Shown here piece by piece: positions 42,069-50,114 of a stretch of 64,000 bases of DNA; within the stretch, counting starts at the first letter, position 1, and every line of letters begins with the position of its first letter. Both the position numbers and the translations under genes were made by a program. Origin of the DNA: Pedobacter sp. MR2016-24 (GTDB lineage: Bacteria; Bacteroidota; Bacteroidia; Sphingobacteriales; Sphingobacteriaceae); assembly GCF_026239655.1 (NCBI RefSeq), contig NZ_JAPIVO010000008.1, positions 248,001-312,000 of the forward strand. The letters are read 5' to 3'. Below the pieces are notes generated by a model that was given only the letters and a program-made list of their open reading frames with translations, did no database searches and was not told the DNA's origin.

Positions 42069-43039
42069 CGACAAAACCTTTTTATTTTAACGTGGTAAAA
42101 TGCTTAATCCTTTTACTGTTGGTTTCCAGGTCACTCACCAGTTATGGACAGACCGAACTGGAAAAGGACCTGGAAAATACAGCGCCTGCACATGAAAAGG
42201 TAAGCGCTACTTTTAAGTCTACCAAACTCATTAATGGCCACACCAATGAAACGATTTACAAACATGAGCTCGACTTTAAAGTAGATCACCGTTTTGGGGA
42301 TATTGCAGGGAGCAATGGTGGATTAAGGCAGTTTTTTGGACTGGACAATTCAACTGATGTACGTATCGGTTTTGATTATGGGATCAGTGACCGGCTGAAT
42401 GTAGGATTTGCCAGGGCAAAAGGAGCGACCACCGTGCAGCAGCTGTACGAATTTAATGTGAAGTACAGACTGCTGGAGCAGACTACAGATGATTATGTTC
42501 CCGTAGCAGTGACTTTGTTCGGCAGCAATACCATTGCCGCCGTGAAGGCCAGTGACGATCCTGCATCAGCGACTGCTTACCGTAACCTGACAGACCGGAT
42601 GAATTATGTTACCCAGATCATCTTTGCAAGGAAATTTAATTCCAGTTTCTCTGTTTCCTTAACGCCTGGTTATGTACACCGGAATTTTACCGCCTTCAGG
42701 GATCAGAACAATATGTTTTCTGTAGGCGCCGGAGCCCGCGCAAAAATCACCAAAAGAATGGCACTGGTAGTTGATTATTTTATGCCTTTCAGGAATAAAG
42801 ATGATGAAGCCTACCTGGAGCAACTCAATGGGGTGAAATTCTATAACACTTTAGGTGTAGGCCTGGAAATGGAAACAGGCGGACATATTTTCCATCTCAA
42901 CTTTACTAATGCAACCGCTATTCAGGAGATGCAGTTTATCCCGCAAACCACCAGCTCATGGTTAAAAGGGCAATACAGGTGGGGCTTTAGTATAGCCCGC
43001 AGGTTCTCATTTGATAAGAAAAAAGATAAGCGGTCTTAG
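42065..43039 (+). CDS. DUF5777 family outer-membrane beta-barrel protein
   Basis: 324 residues. Signal peptide ending 'SLTSYGQT'. The rest shows alternating amphipathic strands: 'TFKSTKLINGHTNETI', 'ELDFKVDHRFGDIAGSNGGL', 'RIGFDYGISDRLNVGFARAK' and 'NMFSVGAGARAKITKRMALV'. The end is 'YRWGFSIARRFSFDKK'. It matches the DUF5777 pattern and is expected to form a barrel in the outer membrane. It is translationally coupled to YceI and is the last gene of the operon. A 12-bp stem terminator follows. Confidence 0.85.
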   Translation: MTTKPFYFNVVKCLILLLLVSRSLTSYGQTELEKDLENTAPAHEKVSATFKSTKLINGHTNETIYKHELDFKVDHRFGDIAGSNGGLRQFFGLDNSTDVRIGFDYGISDRLNVGFARAKGATTVQQLYEFNVKYRLLEQTTDDYVPVAVTLFGSNTIAAVKASDDPASATAYRNLTDRMNYVTQIIFARKFNSSFSVSLTPGYVHRNFTAFRDQNNMFSVGAGARAKITKRMALVVDYFMPFRNKDDEAYLEQLNGVKFYNTLGVGLEMETGGHIFHLNFTNATAIQEMQFIPQTTSSWLKGQYRWGFSIARRFSFDKKKDKRS

Positions 43040-43083
43040 CACGAATGCAGAGATCGCTGATGCATTCATCATATCATTATACC

Positions 43084-43114
43084 AAACAGTAATCCTTATC
43101 CGGGATTACTGTTT
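43084..43114. terminator. Bidirectional terminator hairpin
   Basis: AAACAGTAATCC (43084-43095) and GGATTACTGTTT (43103-43114) form a perfect 12-bp stem around a 7-nt loop. It lies between the convergent DUF5777 gene (stop 43039) and the esterase gene (stop 43118), so it can end both transcripts. Confidence 0.8.
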
Positions 43115-43117
43115 GTG

Positions 43118-44542
43118 TTACTGTTCATCTGTTCTGAAAGGCAGTGCCGGAAAACCTTGCCGGTTATAAAAATTCACAGGAGGCGGATTATCTGTAAAAG
43201 CATACCTCAGGTACATTGGCCTGGCCACTTCGCGGGCCGAAACCGTAACTTCCCTGTTCCTGATTATTGCCCTTGCCGGATAAAACTTTTTGTCCTCTCC
43301 TGCTATGGTGAAACCACGCAGCGTATCCACGCTATCTTTTGCAACAATTCCTCCATCCACATGGTCAAAACTGGCGATTATTGTACCGTTTAGTATTTTT
43401 GCTGAGCGGAAAGCCGGACCGTATGCGGCGACCGACCGATCGCCGTAAACTTCATGGAAGGCCAGGGCAGCAAGTCGCCTGCCCACCTCCTGTTTATTGA
43501 CCGGATGCGCATCAAAAGGATTTCCGATGTCATTTGTAACGACTAAACCTATATTTTTCAGCTGTTTTGACACCTTGTATTGTGCTTCCTGTACAATTGC
43601 CCATCCGGATACCGGCATTACTTTGGTTACTTTCTGGTTATAATTAGCCAGCTGAACCAGCAGAAAAGGAAGGTCCGGATCAGCCCATGATTTCCGCCAG
43701 GATTGAACCATTACTTTTAATAATTGTTCATAACCAAAGCAAACAGGCCAGTCTGAATTTGCCTCCCCCTGGTACCATAATACGCCTTTAACCGGGTAGC
43801 TGAAAAAAGGGGAAATCATTGCATTGTAGATACCTGTAGGGTATCCGTTTTTTAATGGCAACTTCAGCTGACTGAGTTTAGCGGTCAGCGCAGGGAATGC
43901 CTGCAGGTCATCTTTACCCATAAACTGTTCAATCGGTTTTCCTCCCCACGAAGCATGAACAATACCGATGGGAATCTTATTTTTTTTGTACACTTCTTTC
44001 GCAAAGAACCAGCCAACGGCAGAAAAGCTGCCGATAGTTCCTTCTCCGGCCATTTTCCATTGAGATTTGCCAATATCCTGCTGCCGCGCCAGGGAAGTGG
44101 TAAGTGGCACTGCAAATTCCCGGATGAAGGGGTATGAGGCATCTTTCACCTCTTTATCGTAATCTTTCGCCTGGTCTACCCTGAAACTCATATTGCTTTG
44201 TCCGCTGCAAAACCATACATCTCCGAAATAAATATCCTGTATGGTTTTATTTTCCTTTCCTGACCGCACCCTGAGCTGATAGGGTCCCCCTGCCTGAAAA
44301 GCGGGTACTTTTATTGTCCACGTGCTGTCCTGCTGAACAATACACTGGAAATTATGCTGGGCCAGACGCAGATGAATTTTTTCCCCCGGTACCGCCCAGC
44401 CCCGGATTTGTAAGTCCGCATTCCGCTGCATGACCATATGGTCTGAAAAGTAATTCGGCAACCTGAGCTGCGCTCTTGCACCTAATGCCGTAAATATCAA
44501 CAGGATTGCCGTTAAGCCTGTTAGATTTGTTATTTTCTTCAT
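43118..44542 (-). CDS. Secreted sialate O-acetylesterase family (SGNH) esterase 1
   Basis: 474 residues with a signal peptide (LLIFTALGARAQ). The SGNH pattern is clear: nucleophile Ser in 'VWFCSGQSNMSF' (about residue 116), 'GIVHASWGGKPIEQFM', 'GVLWYQGEANSDWP' and the Asp/His pair in 'NDIGNPFDAHPVNKQEVG' (about residue 340). It removes O-acetyl groups from sugars. It is the last gene of the long operon and differs clearly from the second esterase at 48661-50112. Despite the family name, no other sialic acid gene is nearby, so another acetylated sugar is likely. Confidence 0.9.
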   Translation of the reverse strand: MKKITNLTGLTAILLIFTALGARAQLRLPNYFSDHMVMQRNADLQIRGWAVPGEKIHLRLAQHNFQCIVQQDSTWTIKVPAFQAGGPYQLRVRSGKENKTIQDIYFGDVWFCSGQSNMSFRVDQAKDYDKEVKDASYPFIREFAVPLTTSLARQQDIGKSQWKMAGEGTIGSFSAVGWFFAKEVYKKNKIPIGIVHASWGGKPIEQFMGKDDLQAFPALTAKLSQLKLPLKNGYPTGIYNAMISPFFSYPVKGVLWYQGEANSDWPVCFGYEQLLKVMVQSWRKSWADPDLPFLLVQLANYNQKVTKVMPVSGWAIVQEAQYKVSKQLKNIGLVVTNDIGNPFDAHPVNKQEVGRRLAALAFHEVYGDRSVAAYGPAFRSAKILNGTIIASFDHVDGGIVAKDSVDTLRGFTIAGEDKKFYPARAIIRNREVTVSAREVARPMYLRYAFTDNPPPVNFYNRQGFPALPFRTDEQ

Positions 44543-44565
44543 GTATAATTCAAATCACGTTTAAA

Positions 44566-45849
44566 CTATTCTTCCAGGAAATCAAGATCCCTGTCATGCG
44601 TTTCTTCCAGGGTCAGGATACAATAAAAGCCGATGACAAAACAGACTACCCCTACAACTGCACCAGCCTGCAGTACCGGCAAAGTGGTTTTAAGCGTAGC
44701 AAAAGCAGTGGTCATCAAGACTACGGTGCCCCGCACCATATTGGGTATGGTTGTCGCCGCCGTAGCGCGTAAATTTGTGCCGAATTGTTCTGCGCCAATG
44801 GTAACGAACATCGCCCAGTAACCAATCCCCAATCCAAGGATCAGTGTAGTGATATACATGCCATGGGCACTCTTCAGGTTCCCGAACAGGTAAAGCACTG
44901 AAGCAAAAAGGGTAAGCAGCATGAAAATAAACACAGTTTTCTTGCGGGATTTTAATCCGTGACTGAGAAAACCGCTCGCCACATCACCTGCGGACAAGCC
45001 GATATAACACCACATGATAGATAAACCGGGCTTAACTGCCTCTGGCAGATGCAGGGCTGTGCCAAATTCATTACTGAAAGTAGCCAGAATACCAATAACA
45101 AACCAGGTGGGCAGCCCCATACCAATACATCTCAGGTATCTCTTCAGGCGGTTTTTATCGGTAAAGAGGGAAAAGAAATTACCCCGTTTCACCAGTTTAT
45201 CTGATTTGATATGTTCAAATACGCCCGATTCAAAAACACCCAGCCTTAATAAGAGCAAGCTGATCCCCATGCCTCCGCCAATAAAATACGCAGTTCTCCA
45301 TTCAAAATATTCCACTGTAAAATAAGCGACAACGGCACCAAGCAGACCTACGCCGGCAACAAGAGAAGTTCCGATACCTCTCAGTCTTTTAGGCAAAATT
45401 TCTGATACCAGGGTAATACCCGCACCCAGTTCACCTGCCAGTCCTATACCGGCAATAAACCTGAATACTTTATACATGCCCGGATCCTGGATAAAACCAC
45501 AGGCAATATTTGCAATGGAATAAGTCAGAATAGAACCGAAAAGGACGGAAAGCCTTCCTTTTTTATCTCCTAAAACACCCCATAACACTCCGCCTATCAG
45601 CAGGCCGGTCATTTGCCAGTTTAAAATGGCAGCCCCTACGGATGACATTTCACTTGCGGACAGGCCCATTGAGGCCAGGCTGGGCATACGCACTATGCCA
45701 AAGAGCAGTAAATCATAAATATCGACGAAATAACCCAAGGCAGCTACAATGACAGGGATGCTGAATAAATGCTGGAAATCTGTTTTTTCAGCACTGGCAT
45801 CTGCCCTGTCTGCATTGCCTTTGGCCTGATTTTTAGTATTTTGAACCAT
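44566..45849 (-). CDS. MFS transporter of the operon
   Basis: 427 residues with twelve transmembrane helices. MFS signatures are in the loop between helices 2 and 3 ('GVLWGVLGDKKGRLSVLFGS') and in 'FRFIAGIGLAGELGAGITLV' and 'ILPKRLRGIGTSLVAGVG'. The pattern resembles metabolite:H+ symporters of the sugar/acid type (NanT/aromatic acid group). It would import a released monosaccharide or sugar acid across the inner membrane. It lies between the unknown secreted protein and the first esterase, with gaps of 7 and 23 nt. Confidence 0.9.
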   Translation of the reverse strand: MVQNTKNQAKGNADRADASAEKTDFQHLFSIPVIVAALGYFVDIYDLLLFGIVRMPSLASMGLSASEMSSVGAAILNWQMTGLLIGGVLWGVLGDKKGRLSVLFGSILTYSIANIACGFIQDPGMYKVFRFIAGIGLAGELGAGITLVSEILPKRLRGIGTSLVAGVGLLGAVVAYFTVEYFEWRTAYFIGGGMGISLLLLRLGVFESGVFEHIKSDKLVKRGNFFSLFTDKNRLKRYLRCIGMGLPTWFVIGILATFSNEFGTALHLPEAVKPGLSIMWCYIGLSAGDVASGFLSHGLKSRKKTVFIFMLLTLFASVLYLFGNLKSAHGMYITTLILGLGIGYWAMFVTIGAEQFGTNLRATAATTIPNMVRGTVVLMTTAFATLKTTLPVLQAGAVVGVVCFVIGFYCILTLEETHDRDLDFLEE

Positions 45850-45856
45850 CTTATCC

Positions 45857-46423
45857 TTAATTGCTTCCCTGTAAAGACTTCACTGCAATATCATCAATGC
45901 GGAAAACGACAAATTTGCCCGTCTGCCTGAACCTGACTGTTAAGTTCGCCACTTTTGGGATCGGAGCAGTTTCCCTGTAATTCCAGACCAGACCTGTGCC
46001 CGCACCTGTTGGCAAAGCGGGATATTTTATGGCTGCCCATTTTGATCCGCCATCAGTACTGTATTCTACTACCAGTTCCGATCCGTTAGCACTGTCGGGA
46101 CCTTTTAAAATACCAAAGCCAATTACCGGCATCATGATTTCAATGGTATTGATACCGCTGATAACAAAATCTGTTTCCGGCACATTCGCAAAGCGAAGGT
46201 TGGCCCCTCCCGAAGCATTTGTGTATTTGCCTTCGGATGAGCCCTGCTGCTGCAGTTCGCCACTGCCTGAAAAGCTCAGTTGTTTATTGGCGAAACCTTT
46301 TGCCGCCTGATGGGCGGCGATCGTTGTATTTGCAGTGACGGTTCCGAGAGTTTCTACAGAAACCTGCGCGCTAAGCGTTAAAATAGTAAGTGCAAATGCT
46401 GCTGTTAAAATGATCTTTTTCAT
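45857..46423 (-). CDS. Secreted protein of unknown function, probable beta-sandwich
   Basis: 188 residues with a signal peptide (ILTAAFALTILTLSAQ). The mature part is Gly/Ser/Thr-rich and beta-rich ('GFANKQLSFSGSGELQQQG', 'VIGFGILKGPDSANGSELVV', 'LTVRFRQTGKFVVFRIDDIA'). The end resembles carbohydrate-binding jelly-roll modules that read '..F.IDDI.V...'. No enzyme motif is visible. It is in the middle of the polysaccharide operon, so binding of the glycan is a plausible guess. Confidence 0.6.
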   Translation of the reverse strand: MKKIILTAAFALTILTLSAQVSVETLGTVTANTTIAAHQAAKGFANKQLSFSGSGELQQQGSSEGKYTNASGGANLRFANVPETDFVISGINTIEIMMPVIGFGILKGPDSANGSELVVEYSTDGGSKWAAIKYPALPTGAGTGLVWNYRETAPIPKVANLTVRFRQTGKFVVFRIDDIAVKSLQGSN

Positions 46424-46444
46424 ATGAATATATTTGGTTGCTGA

Positions 46445-48661
46445 TTAGTTGTACTGCATGGCCGATGGCGGTGCATCTGTTATTTTACTGCCCCAGGTTT
46501 TATTTGGCAGTTCACCCATCACCAGTTCCAGTTTTCCGCCCTTGATCACGTCATCGTGACTGAACCAGGGTTTATCCCAGGTTTGGCCATTGAGCTTTGC
46601 AGACTGGATATATTTATTTGTCTCGCTGTTGTTCCTGGCAGTAAGGGTAAAGATTTTACCATTGCTTAGCTTGATGGACATCTCGTTAAAAACAGGGCTT
46701 CCAATCGTATATACTGGAATTCCCGGCGTTACAGGGTAAAAACCCATCATGGAAAAGACCACGAATGCACTCATCCCACCGCCATCTTCATCACCGGGAA
46801 TGCTAAACAGATGATCGCCAAACCAGGTAGCTAAAAGACTGCGGATCCTTTTCTGACTCTTCCAGGGTGCCCCCATATAATTGTATAAATAAGGGATATG
46901 AAAGCTGGGTTCGTTGCCCATTACAAACTGGCCGACCAGTCCTGTCGCATCCGGAAAAGTAGCCTGAAAATTATATTTACCGCGACCTAAATCCTCACGG
47001 AACAACTGATCCAGCTTTGCTTCTGCCTGGCCAATTCCTCCCATCAGGGTGAATAATCCGGAAAGATCATGTTTCACATCCCAGTTATAGGTATAGGCAT
47101 TGTTCTCCGTGAAATACTGCCGCCCGCCCAAACCACCGGAAAACTTGGGATCAAATGGTTCAATCCATTCCCCTTCGCTATCTTTTGGCCACATAAAACC
47201 TTTATCTGTCCGGAATACATTTTTATAGTTACCTGCCTTCTTTACAAACAGTGTTTCGTCTTTATCCGCCTTCACTACTTTAGCCAGCCTGGAAAGGCAC
47301 CAGTCATCATAACTCTGCTGTAAAGTTATGGCTACCGCCTGCCTCTTCTCAAAAGGATCAACTCCGGCCACGGTCTCTTTTTCATCCGTCCGCAGTGCCG
47401 GAAAATAACCATGTACCGCATAAAAACTATCCAGCTGCGTACGCGGGCCATTTTTCCATGGCAGCAGCGTGGCTTCCAGCGAATTCTTGCGAACACCCTC
47501 ATAGGCTTTTTTCAGCTCAAAATTGCGTACCCCCTTAAACCAGGCATCCGCCATCCAGGCCGCAGCATGGTTCCCGGTCATGCAGGGGTTATCCCCAAAG
47601 ACCAGGGCAAAAGAAGGCATCCAGCCGGACTGCTGATACATTTTTACATAGGATTGAATTTTATCTCCTTCTTTTTCAGGATCAAGGATAGTATGCAATG
47701 GCTCCTGTGCCAGGTACATATCCCAAATCCAGTTATCTGCATAGTGGGGACGTTTATCGGTATGCACTTTATGGTCATAAGCACTGTAATATCTGCCATA
47801 CTCACTGATGTCCACCATCCTTTCATAGCTGCGGTATAAGGCTGTGTAGAAAGCTCTTTTCTGTACAGCAGTGCCTCCTGCCACCTGAATCTGACCTAAA
47901 GTTTTTTCCCAAATTGCCGCTGCCCTGTTTTTCACCTGATCAAAAGACCAGTGCGGAATTTCTTTTTGCAGATTGGCCTTCGCCTGTTCGATGCTGATAA
48001 AAGATATCCCATATTTGAACTGGACTACCGCAGCGTTGGTTTCCAGAAATATAATTTTAGCCTGTGGGTCTTTGCGCTGTACTAAGGTGACAGCTGTATC
48101 CAGCTCCGCATATACAAAGGCCTGCATTCCTTTGAACTGTTCAGTGCCTGTGATGATTCTTTTGCCTGTCAGTGTCATATTTCCTTCATTTATGACCCCG
48201 ATTCTCAGCTTTACCGGTGCCACAGCCGTAGCCGTAAAGCGGTAAAAACCGCTGCGCTCAGCGGGAGAAAACTCCACTCTTACTCCCGGCTCATCAAGCG
48301 CAACGGTATAATAATGCGGTGCAGTTTTTTCCAGATCCGACGTGGCCCTGACCGGCTGCTTTGCATTCCGGTAAGGCATGACTGAAAATAGATTCCCTAT
48401 CCGGTGAGAATACATACTCAGCGGAAAATAACTGATCTGATCATCCAGCTGGTCTTTCCGGATCGGGTAAACCCTTACCATGCTATTGGGCAAATGCATC
48501 GTTGGTCGCGTAGGTTCCAGTAAATGACCAACAGCGCCAATTGTAGGATCCACATATTGGAGGACACCAGGGTTGGGCAGCTGATTTTGCCGGGCAGCCA
48601 GACTGCCCGATAGTGCTATAGCGACCAGGAATGCAATTCCTGCTTTAAAATTTCTCTTCAT
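46445..48661 (-). CDS. Divergent GH92-family glycosidase (copy 1)
   Basis: 738 residues with a signal peptide (AFLVAIALSGSLAARQ). The fold is that of GH92: N-terminal beta-sandwich and C-terminal (alpha/alpha)6 barrel. The start is unusual: 'YVDPTIGAVGHLLEPTRP' replaces the usual 'VNPFIGT.G.GHTYPGA'. The probable acid Glu is kept in 'YFTENNAYTYNWDVKHD' (about residue 519). The base region reads 'PGDEDGGGMSAFVVFSMMGF' (Asp-Glu-Asp at about 624-626), where standard GH92 has N-D-D-x-G-Q-M-S-A-W. GH92 enzymes are Ca2+-dependent exo-alpha-mannosidases; the changed sites suggest a different linkage or sugar. It starts by a one-base TAATG overlap with the esterase gene. Confidence 0.85.
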   Translation of the reverse strand: MKRNFKAGIAFLVAIALSGSLAARQNQLPNPGVLQYVDPTIGAVGHLLEPTRPTMHLPNSMVRVYPIRKDQLDDQISYFPLSMYSHRIGNLFSVMPYRNAKQPVRATSDLEKTAPHYYTVALDEPGVRVEFSPAERSGFYRFTATAVAPVKLRIGVINEGNMTLTGKRIITGTEQFKGMQAFVYAELDTAVTLVQRKDPQAKIIFLETNAAVVQFKYGISFISIEQAKANLQKEIPHWSFDQVKNRAAAIWEKTLGQIQVAGGTAVQKRAFYTALYRSYERMVDISEYGRYYSAYDHKVHTDKRPHYADNWIWDMYLAQEPLHTILDPEKEGDKIQSYVKMYQQSGWMPSFALVFGDNPCMTGNHAAAWMADAWFKGVRNFELKKAYEGVRKNSLEATLLPWKNGPRTQLDSFYAVHGYFPALRTDEKETVAGVDPFEKRQAVAITLQQSYDDWCLSRLAKVVKADKDETLFVKKAGNYKNVFRTDKGFMWPKDSEGEWIEPFDPKFSGGLGGRQYFTENNAYTYNWDVKHDLSGLFTLMGGIGQAEAKLDQLFREDLGRGKYNFQATFPDATGLVGQFVMGNEPSFHIPYLYNYMGAPWKSQKRIRSLLATWFGDHLFSIPGDEDGGGMSAFVVFSMMGFYPVTPGIPVYTIGSPVFNEMSIKLSNGKIFTLTARNNSETNKYIQSAKLNGQTWDKPWFSHDDVIKGGKLELVMGELPNKTWGSKITDAPPSAMQYN

Positions 48662-50112
48662 TATTTCTTCTGATCAGTAATTCCGGGCCAGTCATCCGTC
48701 CGGAAAGGTGAGGCTGGCAGCGCTGCTGCATTGATTAAATTACATACCGGATTATTGGCCCAGGCATAGCGTACTGCAACCGGATTTTTAACCTGATCCG
48801 ACGAAACGATGATGCTGTTACCGCTGATTTCAGCAGTCGCCCAATAAAATTTCCGGTCTGCACCAGCAATTGCAAAACCTGTCAGGGCTTTTCCGTCCTG
48901 TGTTTTCAAAGCTGCAACCGAAGGTTTAAAACTGATCCTGATTTTAGCCCCTTCAATTTTATAGGATTGGTAAACAGGTCCCTCATCAATCACATCCTGC
49001 CCATAAACCTTTCTCAAAGCCAGTAAGGCCAGTCTTTTACCGGCATCCTGTTTATTTTTAGGATGAATATCTCCGGTTTCTCCGATATCTATAGCTACAG
49101 CCATACCTGTATTGGGTAAACGCAGGGCCATAGCCTGTGCCTCTCTCAGTTCAGCCCAGGTAGCGTCTGCCGGTTGAGGCAAAATAGCCTGGAAATTCGC
49201 CAGCTGCACAAACAGAAACGGCATTTTTGCACGCCCGAACTTCGTGCGCCAATCATTGATCAGCAATGGAAAAAGTTCACGGTACTGGTAGGCCCTTGAA
49301 TTATTACTCTCCCCCTGGTACCAGATAACCCCCTTTATGGTTACCGGCAGCAAGGGATTGATCATCCCGTTAAAAAGCAAGGCAGGCTTGTTGGGATTCG
49401 TTAGTTTTGTCGCGGCAGGGATAGACGCGTATTTTCTGACCGTGTCTGTAAATACTGCTACCTTAGCAATCGCCTCCGCACTGGTCCATGATTCAATAAC
49501 GGTACCGCCCCAGGTGGCATCGATTAAACCAATCGCCACATTTTTATCCTGGATGATTCTCCTCGCAAAGAAATAAGCCGTGGCAGAAAAATCTGATATG
49601 GTGGAAGGAGCACATTCCTGCCAGCCCATGGTGTTCGACTGAAAATCATGTTGCGGGTGACTATTGATGGTTTTCTTCACTTTCAGGATCCGGATATTCG
49701 GGTAATTTGCATTTGCAATCTCCTGCTGGTAGTTTTTGATCTTACCCCATCCTGCCAGCGGCATTTCCATGTTGGACTGTCCCGAGCACAACCAAACTTC
49801 TCCTATCATTATATTTTTAAGTACCAGTAATTCACCATCATTGAAAGAAAGCTGAAAAGGTCCGCCTGCAGCGGGAATGTCAATTCTGATCTTCCAGTTG
49901 CCGTTCGCATCAATTGTGGTGCTGTATTTTTTATTGTTCCAGGAGGGAATAATTGTGATAGACTTACCCGGTGCAGCTTTGCCCCAGAAGGTAGATTTTT
50001 CTTTCTGCTGCAATACCATATTGTCGGTAATGACATCCGGCAGTACGATAAATGCATTCACATTGAAAGCGCAGCAAAGCGCGATGAGTACTAGATATAT
50101 TTTTTTACGCAT
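48661..50112 (-). CDS. Secreted sialate O-acetylesterase family (SGNH) esterase 2
   Basis: 483 residues with a signal peptide (LIALCCAFNVNAFI). SGNH motifs: 'VWLCSGQSNMEMPLAGWG' (nucleophile Ser near residue 114), 'VAIGLIDATWGGTVIESWTS', 'GVIWYQGESNNSRAYQY' and 'DIGETGDIHPKNKQDAGKRL' (Asp/His). The whole protein is similar in plan to esterase 1 but diverged. Two esterases in one operon argue for a glycan with O-acetyl groups at more than one position. Its stop overlaps the GH92 start by one base. Confidence 0.9.
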   Translation of the reverse strand: MRKKIYLVLIALCCAFNVNAFIVLPDVITDNMVLQQKEKSTFWGKAAPGKSITIIPSWNNKKYSTTIDANGNWKIRIDIPAAGGPFQLSFNDGELLVLKNIMIGEVWLCSGQSNMEMPLAGWGKIKNYQQEIANANYPNIRILKVKKTINSHPQHDFQSNTMGWQECAPSTISDFSATAYFFARRIIQDKNVAIGLIDATWGGTVIESWTSAEAIAKVAVFTDTVRKYASIPAATKLTNPNKPALLFNGMINPLLPVTIKGVIWYQGESNNSRAYQYRELFPLLINDWRTKFGRAKMPFLFVQLANFQAILPQPADATWAELREAQAMALRLPNTGMAVAIDIGETGDIHPKNKQDAGKRLALLALRKVYGQDVIDEGPVYQSYKIEGAKIRISFKPSVAALKTQDGKALTGFAIAGADRKFYWATAEISGNSIIVSSDQVKNPVAVRYAWANNPVCNLINAAALPASPFRTDDWPGITDQKK

Positions 50113-50114
50113 GA

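Noticed and set aside
43118-50112. Sialic acid utilisation as the role of the esterases and MFS transporter
   Set aside because: No sialidase, NanA, NanE or NanM gene is in the operon; the family name of the esterases alone is not evidence.
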